Below, in pieces: positions 7,209 through 15,694 of a stretch of DNA of 27,104 nt (position 1 is the stretch's first letter; every line of letters begins with the position of its first letter). The stretch is from Flavimaribacter sp039888615 (GTDB taxonomy: Bacteria > Pseudomonadota > Alphaproteobacteria > Rhizobiales > Rhizobiaceae), in the NCBI GenBank assembly GCA_039888615.1, contig JBDQQS010000031.1; one strand, given 5' to 3'. Below the pieces are notes generated by a model. It was not told the origin of the DNA and ran no database searches. It worked only from the letters and a program-made list of their open reading frames with translations. Made by a program: the position numbers and the translations under genes.

Positions 7209-8531
7209 ATGTTCAAGCACGCGACGACAATCGATATAGAGTCGCCTGAAAGCCTTGCTTTGAAACAGCCGGTCTACCAGAGCAAGAAGCCGATCATTAC
7301 CAGATTGCGGGTCCAGCTTTTGGGCGCTCTTCTTTTCTGCGTTTTTCTGCCGGCCGTGTTACGCACGGGCCACCTTGATTTTACACGCCAGGAATCAGTT
7401 TTATTCGCGGCCTTTGGCGCGACGTTTTCTCTTTTTTTGGGCTTGTTTCTTTTCCGCCGGCTCAGCGACTATCCGGGCGTCAAATCCGGTTCACACGTCC
7501 TGATCTCGATTTCCATTCCGTTTGGTCTCATGGCCGCTGCGTTTCTTTTCCTCCGCCTCGACTATAGCCGGTTTGTATTCATAGCGAGCTACGTTCTGTC
7601 CCTGGTCTGGTTCCTGGGCATACACTTTTTCGTTTTGACGCGCGTAAAACCACGCCTGCTGGTGGTCCCGGGCGGCAACGCCGACAAGTTGACTGGTATC
7701 CCTGATGTCGAATGGGTCTGGCTTGCGGAACCCGAAGACGCGCATGGCCGATCGAGCGCCATTGTCGCCGATCTTAGATTTGATCTTTCTGATAAATGGC
7801 AGCGGTTCATTGCCGATTGCGTCATAAACGGAATTCCGGTCTATCACTCCAAACAGGTGGCCGAGTCCGTTACCGGGAAAGTCTCGATCGAGCATCTTTC
7901 AGAAAACAATTTTGGTTCGCTTATCCCGAATATGGCGTATCTGAAGATCAAGCAGCTGTTCGATCTGACGTTTGCGCTCCTGGCGCTTCCGTTTTTCATT
8001 CTTTTGTACCTTCTGGTTGCTCCCGTTATCCTTCTGAGTATGGGCCGTCCGGTGTTTTATTCTGACCGCAGGATCGGGTATCGTGGACAGGCGTTCAACG
8101 CGTACAAGTTTCGCACAATGCGAAATGAGGCGGCGAACGAAACCAACCAGCTCGAAGCCTCGATGACCAAGGAAGACGATGCGCGCATCACGCCGTTCGG
8201 TCGCGTTCTCAGAAAATTTCGCATCGATGAAACGCCGCAGATCCTGAATGTTCTTCTGGGGCAGATGAGTTGGATCGGGCCAAGACCGGAGGCTGTCGCG
8301 TTGTCGAGGTCATATGAGGCGGCTCTGCCGTTTTATCGCTATCGCCACGCTGTAAGGCCCGGAATTTCTGGTTGGGCGCAAGTCAACCAGGGCCATGTCA
8401 CGTCTACATCTGACGTGCATCACAAGCTTCAGTACGATTTTTTCTACATCAAGCAAGTCTCTCCATGGCTTGATATACTGATCGTCATGCGGACGGTTCG
8501 TACAGTTTTGTCCGGTTTCGGCGCCAAGTAG
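7209..8531 (+). CDS. Initiating polyprenyl-phosphate sugar-1-phosphate transferase (WcaJ/ExoY type)
   Basis: This 440-residue membrane protein starts repeat-unit synthesis by moving a hexose-1-phosphate from a UDP-sugar to undecaprenyl phosphate. Four N-terminal hydrophobic helices (about 35-145) precede a soluble segment. A fifth re-entrant helix follows (about 250-278), then the catalytic domain: YKFRTM (299-304), FRIDETPQILNVLLG (337-351), GPRPE (357-361), RPGISGWAQV (383-392) and YDFFYIK (409-415). These are the conserved marks of the bacterial sugar transferase family. A GTG at 7200 is in frame, but the ATG at 7209 has GAAAGG eight bases upstream and is preferred. Family members of this topology mostly transfer glucose- or galactose-1-phosphate; the exact substrate cannot be read from sequence. 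It lies 102 bases after the antiterminator gene. Confidence 0.93.
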   Translation: MFKHATTIDIESPESLALKQPVYQSKKPIITRLRVQLLGALLFCVFLPAVLRTGHLDFTRQESVLFAAFGATFSLFLGLFLFRRLSDYPGVKSGSHVLISISIPFGLMAAAFLFLRLDYSRFVFIASYVLSLVWFLGIHFFVLTRVKPRLLVVPGGNADKLTGIPDVEWVWLAEPEDAHGRSSAIVADLRFDLSDKWQRFIADCVINGIPVYHSKQVAESVTGKVSIEHLSENNFGSLIPNMAYLKIKQLFDLTFALLALPFFILLYLLVAPVILLSMGRPVFYSDRRIGYRGQAFNAYKFRTMRNEAANETNQLEASMTKEDDARITPFGRVLRKFRIDETPQILNVLLGQMSWIGPRPEAVALSRSYEAALPFYRYRHAVRPGISGWAQVNQGHVTSTSDVHHKLQYDFFYIKQVSPWLDILIVMRTVRTVLSGFGAK

Positions 8532-8556
8532 TAAAGAGTTCAAGGAAGGGCGATCA

Positions 8557-9909
8557 ATGCGCATAGTGATGATAGGGGCCGGCTATGTCGGCCTGGTTTC
8601 CGGGGCCTGTTTCGCCGATTTCGGTCATAATGTGATATGCGTCGACAAGGATACGCAACGGCTGGACGCGTTGAGAAATGGCCGGATGCCAATTTTTGAG
8701 CCTGGGCTTGATGTTCTCGTCGAAGAAAACAGTGGACAGGGTCGGTTGGAGTTTACCGACGACCTGATCGAAGTTGTATCCCAGGCGGACATTGTCTTCA
8801 TTGCTGTGGGAACGCCGTCGCGCCGCGGCGATGGATATGCGGATCTGTCATACGTTTATGGGGCCGCGCGCGAAATCGCCGCCGCCTTGAACGGTTTTAC
8901 GGTCATTGTGACCAAGTCAACCGTGCCCGTTGGAACGGGTGATGAGGTTGAGCGGATTATTGCGGAGACTAACCCGAAGGCGGAATTCGCCGTTGTATCG
9001 AACCCGGAGTTTCTGCGCGAAGGATCGGCAATCGAGGACTTCAAACGGCCGGACCGCATTGTGATCGGAACGGACAACGAAAAAGCGCGAAATCTTATGG
9101 AAGAAGTCTATCGCCCGCTTTATCTGAACGCTTCTCCAATCCTGCACATGAACCGGCGAACCGCTGAACTGACCAAGTATGCGGCGAATGCCTTTCTGGC
9201 GATGAAGATCACCTTCATCAATGAGATGGCCGACCTCTGTGAGCAGGTTGACGCCGATGTCCAGGACGTGTCGCGCGGCATGGGAATGGATCAACGAATT
9301 GGTTCGAAATTCCTTCACGCTGGACCGGGTTATGGTGGATCGTGTTTCCCCAAGGACACGTTGGCGCTCGTCAAGACGGCGCAGGACGCCGACAGTCCGA
9401 CGCGACTGATCGAGGCGACGGTGTCCGTAAACGATCAACGCAAACGCGCGATGGCGAGGAAGGTCATACGTGCAGTCGGCGGAAAGGTGAGGGGGAAGAC
9501 GATCGGAATTCTGGGTCTGACCTTCAAACCGAATACCGATGACATGCGGGAATCACCGGCCATCTCCATCATTCAGGCTCTTGTCGACAAGGGTGCAGAG
9601 ATAAGAGCGTTCGATCCGGAGGGGATGCAGCAAGCGAAGCCTCTGCTTCCTTCGCGCGTTGCGTTTTGTAATTCAGCCTATGAGGCGGCTGAACAGGCAT
9701 CTGCGCTTGTTATCGTTACTGAGTGGAACGTCTTCCGATCTCTCGATCTCGATCGTTTGAAAATGCTAATGGCGTCTCCGGTCCTCGTCGATCTTCGCAA
9801 CATCTACAGACCTGAACAGGTGCGTCAGGCTGGCTTTACCTATGCCTGTATTGGTCGTGGCGATCGAGGTTTGCTTGATGCTCCAGAAGCAGCGCGCGCA
9901 GCCGAATAG
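8557..9909 (+). CDS. ugd: UDP-glucose 6-dehydrogenase
   Basis: This 450-residue enzyme oxidises UDP-glucose to UDP-glucuronate with two NAD+. The N-terminal Rossmann motif GAGYVG is at 7-12. The conserved VGTPS (84-88), STVPVGT (121-127) and NPEFLREGSAIEDF (149-162) are present. The catalytic cysteine is Cys263 in GPGYGGSCFPKD, and the C-terminal UDP-binding domain begins GLTFKPNTDDMRESP. Length and motifs are those of a complete bacterial Ugd. GGAAGG lies seven bases upstream of the ATG. It supplies UDP-glucuronate directly and, through the epimerase at 23288-24301, UDP-galacturonate. Confidence 0.96.
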   Translation: MRIVMIGAGYVGLVSGACFADFGHNVICVDKDTQRLDALRNGRMPIFEPGLDVLVEENSGQGRLEFTDDLIEVVSQADIVFIAVGTPSRRGDGYADLSYVYGAAREIAAALNGFTVIVTKSTVPVGTGDEVERIIAETNPKAEFAVVSNPEFLREGSAIEDFKRPDRIVIGTDNEKARNLMEEVYRPLYLNASPILHMNRRTAELTKYAANAFLAMKITFINEMADLCEQVDADVQDVSRGMGMDQRIGSKFLHAGPGYGGSCFPKDTLALVKTAQDADSPTRLIEATVSVNDQRKRAMARKVIRAVGGKVRGKTIGILGLTFKPNTDDMRESPAISIIQALVDKGAEIRAFDPEGMQQAKPLLPSRVAFCNSAYEAAEQASALVIVTEWNVFRSLDLDRLKMLMASPVLVDLRNIYRPEQVRQAGFTYACIGRGDRGLLDAPEAARAAE

Positions 9910-9955
9910 TTAATGGCACACTTATCCTTGTAACCAACAAGCAGGAGCAGCGAGC

Positions 9956-10837
9956 GTGAAAGGCATCGTACTAGCCGGGGGATCGGGGACAAGACTCTAT
10001 CCCGCCACCTTGGCGGTATCCAAACAGATCCTGCCGATATACGACAAGCCGATGATCTACTATCCCATCGGGGTGCTCATGCTGGCTGGCACTCAAGACA
10101 TTCTGATCATCTCGACACCTCGGGATCTACCGCAATTCCAGGCTCTACTTGGTGATGGAAGCGCATTTGGCGTTAATTTCTCTTATGCGGAGCAAGCGCA
10201 TCCAAATGGATTGGCTGAAGCGTTCATCATCGGCCGGGACTTTGTCGGAAGCGATTCTGCAGCTCTTATCCTGGGCGACAATATCTTTTACGGTCACGGG
10301 CTCCCGGACATCTGCCGTTCAGCAGCGGCGCGGCAAGAGGGAGCTACGGTTTTTGCGTATCATGTCAATGACCCTGAACGATACGGAGTGGTGGATTTCG
10401 ACAAGACGACAGGTCTTGCCCGTTCAATCGAGGAGAAGCCGCAGGAGCCAAAGTCGAACTGGGCTGTGACGGGACTGTATTTCTACGATAACGACGTTCT
10501 GGATATCGCCGCTTCCATTGAACCCTCCCATCGTGGTGAACTGGAGATCACAGACGTCAATCTTGCATATCTCAAGCGTGGTGATCTTATGGTCGAGCGT
10601 CTTGGTCGGGGATTTGCATGGCTGGATACGGGAACGCATGACAGTTTGCATGAAGCCTCTTCTTTCGTGCAGACGATCGAACGAAGGCAGGGTTTCAAAG
10701 TTATGTGTCCGGAGGAAATAGCGCTTGAACTGGGCTATGTATCGGCTGATTTCGTTCTTGCGCGGGCCGAGACTCTCGGCAAGACGGCCTATGCCGAATA
10801 TTTGAAGCTGCGCGCCAGGGAGCATGGGATTGGTTGA
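9956..10837 (+). CDS. rmlA: Glucose-1-phosphate thymidylyltransferase
   Basis: This 293-residue enzyme makes dTDP-glucose from dTTP and glucose-1-phosphate, the first step to dTDP-L-rhamnose. It has the nucleotidyltransferase signature GGSGTRLYP (8-16), the KQILPIYDKPMIYYP substrate loop (23-37), and metal-binding Asp108 in LGDNIFYG. The ERYGVV, SIEEKP and WAVTGLYFYD segments typical of RmlA follow. The start is GTG at 9956, with GGAG nine bases upstream. The 3' end overlaps the start of rmlC by 14 bases. It is the first of four rhamnose genes in the order A-C-B-D. Confidence 0.96.
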   Translation: MKGIVLAGGSGTRLYPATLAVSKQILPIYDKPMIYYPIGVLMLAGTQDILIISTPRDLPQFQALLGDGSAFGVNFSYAEQAHPNGLAEAFIIGRDFVGSDSAALILGDNIFYGHGLPDICRSAAARQEGATVFAYHVNDPERYGVVDFDKTTGLARSIEEKPQEPKSNWAVTGLYFYDNDVLDIAASIEPSHRGELEITDVNLAYLKRGDLMVERLGRGFAWLDTGTHDSLHEASSFVQTIERRQGFKVMCPEEIALELGYVSADFVLARAETLGKTAYAEYLKLRAREHGIG

Positions 10838-11384
10838 GATCAGACCGCTTCGGTTGCCCGATGTTCGGGAAATCAAGCCGGCGCGACATGGCGATGATCG
10901 CGGCTTTTTCTCTGAGGTGTATAACCGTCGCTCGATGAGCGACAAAGGTTTGGACATCGAATTTGTACAGGACAATCACTCCCATTCCAGGGAAGTGGGT
11001 GTTCTTCGTGGGCTGCATTTCCAAATGCCGCCATTTGCACAGGACAAGCTAATCCGGGTGACGAAGGGACGGATATTCGACGTAGCGGTCGATATTCGCA
11101 AGGGATCTGCAACGTATGGCCAATGGGTTGGACTGGACGTTTCGGCGGAAGCCTGGAACCAGATTTTTGTGCCCAAAGGCTTTGCACACGGTTTTGTTAC
11201 GCTCGAGCCGGACACGGAAGTTCTCTACAAGGTGACTTCGTTATACTCGCCCGAGCATGATCGAGGGATAAGATTTAATGACCCCGATATAGGGATTGAT
11301 TGGCCAGTTGATGAAGCCGATCTCACTCTTTCCCCAAAAGATCGTGACGCGCCCTTCTTGCACGAGAGCGAAACGGGATTCTGA
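10824..11384 (+). CDS. rmlC: dTDP-4-dehydrorhamnose 3,5-epimerase
   Basis: This 186-residue cupin enzyme epimerises C3 and C5 of dTDP-4-keto-6-deoxyglucose. Visible signatures are RGFFSE (26-31), VLRGLHFQ with the catalytic base His65, GRIFDVAVDIRKGS (82-95), the FVPKGFAHGF turn (115-124), and the conserved tyrosine region TEVLYKVTSLYSPEHDRGI (131-149). The ATG lies inside the end of rmlA and the stop codon overlaps the rmlB start by one base (TGATG), so translation is probably coupled throughout. Confidence 0.96.
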   Translation: MGLVEIRPLRLPDVREIKPARHGDDRGFFSEVYNRRSMSDKGLDIEFVQDNHSHSREVGVLRGLHFQMPPFAQDKLIRVTKGRIFDVAVDIRKGSATYGQWVGLDVSAEAWNQIFVPKGFAHGFVTLEPDTEVLYKVTSLYSPEHDRGIRFNDPDIGIDWPVDEADLTLSPKDRDAPFLHESETGF

Positions 11385-12454
11385 TGGACAGAAAAGCTAT
11401 GGCAGTGACCGGCGGCGCCGGGTTTATCGGGTCGGCAGTGTGTCGGCATCTGGTTTCGACGGGGCGCTACCGGGTCATCAATATCGACAAGCTGACCTAC
11501 GCGGGCAACCTTGCCTCGCTCAAGACAATCGACAATGACCCCAACTACGAATTCCACCGAGAGGATATCTGCAACGAATCCGGCGTTCTGGACATTTTGG
11601 AGCAATACCGTCCCGATGCGATCATGCATCTTGCGGCGGAAAGCCATGTGGACCGCTCGATCGACGGTCCGGCGGCGTTTGTCGAGACCAATGTCGTCGG
11701 AACCTTCCGACTTCTCAATGCCGCGTTGACCTATTGGAACAGTCTGGATGTGGACGGGCGGGCGCGTTTCCGGTTTCATCACATTTCCACGGACGAGGTC
11801 TTCGGTGATCTGCCGTTCGACAGCGGCGTCTTTACCGAGGAGACACCCTATGCGCCGTCGTCGCCCTACTCGGCTTCGAAGGCGGCGTCCGACCATTTTG
11901 TGCGCGCCTGGGGCGAGACCTATGGCTTGCCGGTCGTGCTTTCGAACTGCTCCAATAATTACGGCCCCTATCACTTCCCTGAAAAGCTGATCCCGCTCGT
12001 CATTCTGAATGCGCTGGAGGGCCGGGCGCTGCCGATTTACGGCAAGGGTGAGAATGTCCGCGACTGGCTCTTCGTCGAGGATCATGCGCGCGCCCTGGAA
12101 GCCGTCATGGCGAAGGGAAAGCCGGGCTCCAGCTACAATGTGGGCGGAAACAGCGAACGCACCAACCTGCAGGTCGTCGAAACAATCTGCTCGATCCTGG
12201 ACGCCAAGCTGCCCCGGGGCGGCGGAAAGTCGTATCGTGATCTCATTACGTTCGTCACTGATCGTCCCGGACATGACCGCCGATACGCGATTGATGCATC
12301 GCGGATTGATGCAGAGCTGGGCTGGCGGCCGACGGTGAGTTTTGAGCAGGGGCTGGAGAAGACCATCGACTGGTATCTCCAGAACGAATGGTGGTGGCGG
12401 CCACTGAGGGAAGAACGCTATGCGGGAGAGCGCCTAGGCGTGGCGGCCCGATGA
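11384..12454 (+). CDS. rmlB: dTDP-glucose 4,6-dehydratase
   Basis: This 356-residue extended short-chain dehydrogenase converts dTDP-glucose to dTDP-4-keto-6-deoxyglucose. The NAD-binding motif TGGAGFIG is at 9-16, and the LAAESHVDRSI region, diagnostic of RmlB, is at about 83-93. The catalytic pair Asp137-Glu138 lies in ISTDEVFG, and YSASK (Tyr162, Lys166) and NCSNNYGPYHFPEKLIP follow. It shares one base with the rmlC stop and four bases with the rmlD start (ATGA). G+C content rises visibly from this gene onward compared with rmlA and rmlC. Confidence 0.97.
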   Translation: MDRKAMAVTGGAGFIGSAVCRHLVSTGRYRVINIDKLTYAGNLASLKTIDNDPNYEFHREDICNESGVLDILEQYRPDAIMHLAAESHVDRSIDGPAAFVETNVVGTFRLLNAALTYWNSLDVDGRARFRFHHISTDEVFGDLPFDSGVFTEETPYAPSSPYSASKAASDHFVRAWGETYGLPVVLSNCSNNYGPYHFPEKLIPLVILNALEGRALPIYGKGENVRDWLFVEDHARALEAVMAKGKPGSSYNVGGNSERTNLQVVETICSILDAKLPRGGGKSYRDLITFVTDRPGHDRRYAIDASRIDAELGWRPTVSFEQGLEKTIDWYLQNEWWWRPLREERYAGERLGVAAR

Positions 12455-13344
12455 AAGTTCTGGTAACCGGCCAAACCGGCCAGTTGGCCAGTTCCCTTAA
12501 AGAGAGGCTCCAGAGCGAGGCGGATATTGAGGCCGTGTTTACCGGCCGCCCGGCGCTCGATCTCGAACGACCGGACACAATAGCGCCTGTCGTTCGTGAC
12601 GCCGCGCCGGACGTCGTCATCAACGCGGCGGCGTGGACGGCGGTGGATGCGGCGGAAGACGAGTTCGAACGTGCGATGACAGCCAATGCGCGCGCGCCGG
12701 AAGCATTGGCGCAGGCCTGCGGCGATATCGGAGCGCGGCTGATTCATATGTCGACCGACTATGTGTTCGACGGGAACAAGGCGGGCGCATACACCGAGGA
12801 TGACCCGGTGAACCCGCAATCCGTCTACGGTCGCTCGAAGCTGGAGGGGGAAATCGGCGTTCGGCGGGCGCTACCTGATCACCATATCATCTTGCGCACC
12901 GCCTGGGTCTATAGTCCTTTTGGCCGCAACTTTCTCAAGACGATGCTTGCGCTGGCGGAGAACCGGGATGAGGTGTCGGTAGTCGACGATCAAATCGGCA
13001 CTCCGACATCGGCCCTGGACATCGCAGAGGCGATCGCCGCCATTCTCGCCGCATGGCGCGAGCGGCCGGGAGCAGGGCTGGGGCGGACCTACAATTGCGC
13101 GGGCTCGGGCGAGGCGAGCTGGGCCGAATTCGCCCGGCATATCTTCGCCGCGAGTGCCGCGGCGGGTGGACCCACAGCGCGGGTCAAGGGTATTCCTACG
13201 TCAGCCTATCCGACGAAAGCGACGCGGCCGAAAAATTCGCGACTGGTTTGCGAGAATTTGGAGAGAGAGTTTGGCGTCGCCATGCCTGACTGGCGTGTTT
13301 CTACCGAAGAGACTGTGCTGCGCTTGATGGATGAGGTGGAATGA
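12451..13344 (+). CDS. rmlD: dTDP-4-dehydrorhamnose reductase
   Basis: This 297-residue enzyme reduces dTDP-4-keto-L-rhamnose to dTDP-L-rhamnose with NAD(P)H. It has the nucleotide-binding GQTGQL (7-12), VVINAAAWTAVDAAE (55-69), STDYVFDG (101-108), and the catalytic Tyr126 and Lys130 in VYGRSK. The frame is open to an ATG at 12388, but the start at 12451 is chosen because it forms an ATGA overlap with the rmlB stop and gives the standard MKVLVTGQTGQL N-terminus. It is the last gene of the plus-strand operon. Confidence 0.96.
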   Translation: MKVLVTGQTGQLASSLKERLQSEADIEAVFTGRPALDLERPDTIAPVVRDAAPDVVINAAAWTAVDAAEDEFERAMTANARAPEALAQACGDIGARLIHMSTDYVFDGNKAGAYTEDDPVNPQSVYGRSKLEGEIGVRRALPDHHIILRTAWVYSPFGRNFLKTMLALAENRDEVSVVDDQIGTPTSALDIAEAIAAILAAWRERPGAGLGRTYNCAGSGEASWAEFARHIFAASAAAGGPTARVKGIPTSAYPTKATRPKNSRLVCENLEREFGVAMPDWRVSTEETVLRLMDEVE

Positions 13345-13552
13345 TACCCTTTCAAGTTATTGTTTTTATTAGATAAAATAAAATGTATGCGATTTCTTTT
13401 ACGGATCTGGCTTTGTTTCGGGAATTTGCGTTTTCATAGTTGAGCCTCCAATCATCAGTCCAACTGTTCCCTCAACCCAACGCAGAATTTATAGCACATT
13501 TCGCAGAAAAATGCAGCAACTATGTTCTCCAGCATCGATAGGTGGGCAAAGC
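13345..13552. other. AT-rich convergent intergenic region with two tiny minus-strand ORFs
   Basis: This is the gap between the ends of rmlD and the EpsG-like gene. The first 45 bases are nearly pure A/T; no GC stem with a T-run is visible, so no terminator is assigned. On the minus strand a 26-codon frame (ATG at 13535, TGA at 13457-13455) overlaps by one base (TGATG) an 18-codon frame ending at 13399. The latter contains an internal ATG at 13437 with a perfect GGAGG seven bases upstream, giving MKTQIPETKPDP. Whether either is translated is unknown. Confidence 0.4.
13399..13455 (-). CDS. Tiny hypothetical ORF with a strong ribosome-binding site
   Basis: An 18-codon frame runs from the ATG at 13455, coupled to the preceding 26-codon frame by TGATG. 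A better start is the internal ATG at 13437, preceded by GGAGG at exactly seven bases, giving a 12-residue peptide MKTQIPETKPDP. No family is recognised. A ribosome-binding site this good is rarer than the ORF itself, which is why it is listed. It may equally be a remnant of a lost gene downstream of the polymerase gene. Confidence 0.2.
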   Translation of the reverse strand: MIGGSTMKTQIPETKPDP

Positions 13553-14623
13553 TCAATAGAGGAACCGCGCGCTTTCGGGAAGGCCGAATAGCCAGGACTG
13601 ATAGGGCAGGTAGCATTGCGCGAAATGACGCGATAGCGCGGTCCAGACTCCGAATACAAGAATGAGTCCCAGATAGGGCGCGGATATCCAGAGCTGGCGC
13701 GATTTGCGGATGCTCAGGAAAGGTATGCGGGAAAAAATGATCGTCTGGATCGGGATTAGATAATATCCGAGCCGGTCTCCGATGACGGACGAAAACGGCA
13801 GGAGCAGGATCATGGCAAGCATGACGACGGCGATAACGGTCACCAGCTTGTAGTCATGAGGGAATTCGACAGCCCATTTCTTTCGCAGAACAACAAAATA
13901 TAGCGCGCCGGTGCCTGTCAGAAGTATCAGCCGGAAAGCCGCGCCGGCAGCGTCAATGCCGGTGTCGACATAACGCTCGATCGCCAGGTCGGCGCTGTCG
14001 GTGGAAAGCAGGGCCGCCAGTCCGGGAAGGGCAAGCACTCCGGCCAGGATCAGTTTTCGTCTTGTCAGCCTTCCCTTGACCAGTGGCGCCATGAGAATGA
14101 AGATCATGGCGCTGGAGTGAATGGTTGCGGCAAGCACCGTGAAGACGACGAAGCGAATCTGGCGCTGATCGAGAAAGGCGGCGAACGCCAAGCTTATCAG
14201 GCCAATCGCTGCGCCCTGGCGTATGCCGGACATCGGCATGTTGATGATCAGGATTGGAAAGAGCAGAACGAGAAAACTGAGCGGATCCGGCTGCCGTTTC
14301 GCCAGCGCATGCATACCAAGGAAAAACATGGCGGAAGACACGACGTTCAGCCAAGGGTAGGCGAAGTCAAAACGGTTCAGAAGGGTTATGACGCCCTTCC
14401 AGAGCGGCTCTCTAATATCGACGCTGACAAGGTCGTCAATGACATAATTGCTGTACGCATAGAACTGGTTGTAATATCCGGACCAGTCGCATCCTACTTC
14501 AAAGCGGAACGCTGAAAACAGGAACAAGCACAGCAGAAGCGCGGGGTAGAGCGTGTTTCGTGCTGCGCGCGATGCCATGTAGCGCAGCGCGACAAGCAGA
14601 TTGAAGAGCCCGAAATAAAGCAC
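13553..14623 (-). CDS. EpsG-like polysaccharide polymerase (Wzy)
   Basis: This 356-residue, very hydrophobic protein has about nine or ten membrane helices. Two marks of the EpsG family (Wzy-like polymerases of capsule and EPS loci) are clear: RFEVGCDWSGY at 40-50, matching the R-x-x-V-G-x-D-x-x-x-Y pattern, and MSGIRQGAAIGL at 131-142. The protein would join undecaprenyl-linked repeat units on the periplasmic side after flipping by the Wzx protein encoded upstream. It starts at ATG 14623, three bases after the stop of the preceding glycosyltransferase gene, and is the last recognisable gene of the long minus-strand operon. It is the stronger candidate for the cluster's true polymerase because it sits among the glycosyltransferases and flippase. 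Confidence 0.82.
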   Translation of the reverse strand: MLYFGLFNLLVALRYMASRAARNTLYPALLLCLFLFSAFRFEVGCDWSGYYNQFYAYSNYVIDDLVSVDIREPLWKGVITLLNRFDFAYPWLNVVSSAMFFLGMHALAKRQPDPLSFLVLLFPILIINMPMSGIRQGAAIGLISLAFAAFLDQRQIRFVVFTVLAATIHSSAMIFILMAPLVKGRLTRRKLILAGVLALPGLAALLSTDSADLAIERYVDTGIDAAGAAFRLILLTGTGALYFVVLRKKWAVEFPHDYKLVTVIAVVMLAMILLLPFSSVIGDRLGYYLIPIQTIIFSRIPFLSIRKSRQLWISAPYLGLILVFGVWTALSRHFAQCYLPYQSWLFGLPESARFLY

Positions 14624-14626
14624 GCT

Positions 14627-15694
14627 TCAGGATACTCCAGCTGCTTCTTGCATCAGTTTGACCATGCGCGGCCCCTGCGCCTGGAGGCTGTAGTTCTTTT
14701 CCACCTTCTCGCGACCAGCCTTGCCCATGCGCTGTCGCAGATCTGAATCCGAGAGCAGGGTGGTCAATGCATCGCGCCACTCCTGATCGCTTTCCGCCAA
14801 GAAACCGTTGACGTCATGTTCGACGATCTGAGTGTTGACGCCAATTGGAGAAGCGATGACCGGCAGGCCGCAGGCCATGTACTGGATCAGTTTGTAGCCG
14901 CATTTGCCTTTCGCCCACGGGGTGTCTGCGAGCGGCATGACGCCAATGTCCATTCCCTGGATGAGAGCGATCTCGGTATCTTCAGACCAGGGAATGAACT
15001 CCTTGTCGGTTTCTTCAGACGGTTTCAAATCCGCTCCTATTGCGCGAAAGGTTGCATTCTGAGATCGGATCGTCGGGCGAAGCATCTCAAACAACGGCAT
15101 CCCGAAATTGGCCCATGTATCAGGCGTCCCGATCCATCCGACCCGGCGTCGATCATCAGTCGCCTGTTTCTGCGTTGAATACTGTGCTGCATCCACGACC
15201 GTTGGCACCACTTCCACAGTCCTAGCGCCAGCCGTCTTTGCGCGACTAGCAAGATATTCGTTCCCGGCCACCACAAGCGTGGACGCGGCCATGAGCCGGT
15301 CTATCTTGGTTGCCAGAAGCCCTCTTACGATAGCGCTTTTATGGAGGTCGTATCGGTGAAACACCGCATCGTCATAATCCGCCACAATGGGGATATTTGC
15401 AGGAAGCAGAGCATGTTCCAGAAACCAAGGAAGCCATGGAAAGGCTTCCTTCTCAACCCATAAGAGATCTGCTTTTTTCTTCGCCACAAGCCGCTTTGCC
15501 CTCGCCAGATAATAACGGATTGTATCGAACCCCTTGGGCTGGCCGTTATAAAAGGCTTGCAGATAGGCTTCATCGAAGAATGGAAACACCTCGACCTCGA
15601 CGCCATTATTCGCCAACAGCGGGACATACTGCATTGTCCGCAACCTGCTGGAAGCGCCGAGACGTGAATACCGGGAGAGCAGAAGAACTTTCAC
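14627..15694 (-). CDS. Glycosyltransferase, GT4 family
   Basis: This 355-residue GT-B-fold glycosyltransferase would add one sugar to the lipid-linked repeat unit in the cytoplasm. The N-terminal acceptor domain starts MKVLLLSRYSRLGASSRLR. The C-terminal donor domain includes VGWIGTPDTWANF (about 195-207) and the GT4-type KCGYKLIQYMACGLPVIASP (about 274-293), with the glycine/proline loop contacting the donor. The start is GTG at 15694, overlapping the stop of the upstream gene as GTGA. Donor and linkage cannot be read from sequence. Confidence 0.9.
   Translation of the reverse strand: MKVLLLSRYSRLGASSRLRTMQYVPLLANNGVEVEVFPFFDEAYLQAFYNGQPKGFDTIRYYLARAKRLVAKKKADLLWVEKEAFPWLPWFLEHALLPANIPIVADYDDAVFHRYDLHKSAIVRGLLATKIDRLMAASTLVVAGNEYLASRAKTAGARTVEVVPTVVDAAQYSTQKQATDDRRRVGWIGTPDTWANFGMPLFEMLRPTIRSQNATFRAIGADLKPSEETDKEFIPWSEDTEIALIQGMDIGVMPLADTPWAKGKCGYKLIQYMACGLPVIASPIGVNTQIVEHDVNGFLAESDQEWRDALTTLLSDSDLRQRMGKAGREKVEKNYSLQAQGPRMVKLMQEAAGVS

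Noticed and set aside
11225..12274. 349-codon minus-strand open frame
   Set aside because: It is antisense to the end of rmlC and most of rmlB, both with full catalytic motifs. The peptide has no recognisable domain.
12388..12450. Extended N-terminus for rmlD from the ATG at 12388
   Set aside because: The extra 21 residues precede the canonical MKVLVTGQTGQL start and overlap rmlB in another frame; the ATGA overlap at 12451 is the normal coupled start.
13345..13395. Terminator between rmlD and the EpsG-like gene
   Set aside because: The only inverted repeat (TTTTAT/ATAAAA) is pure A/T and short, with no GC stem, so it is not credible as an intrinsic terminator.
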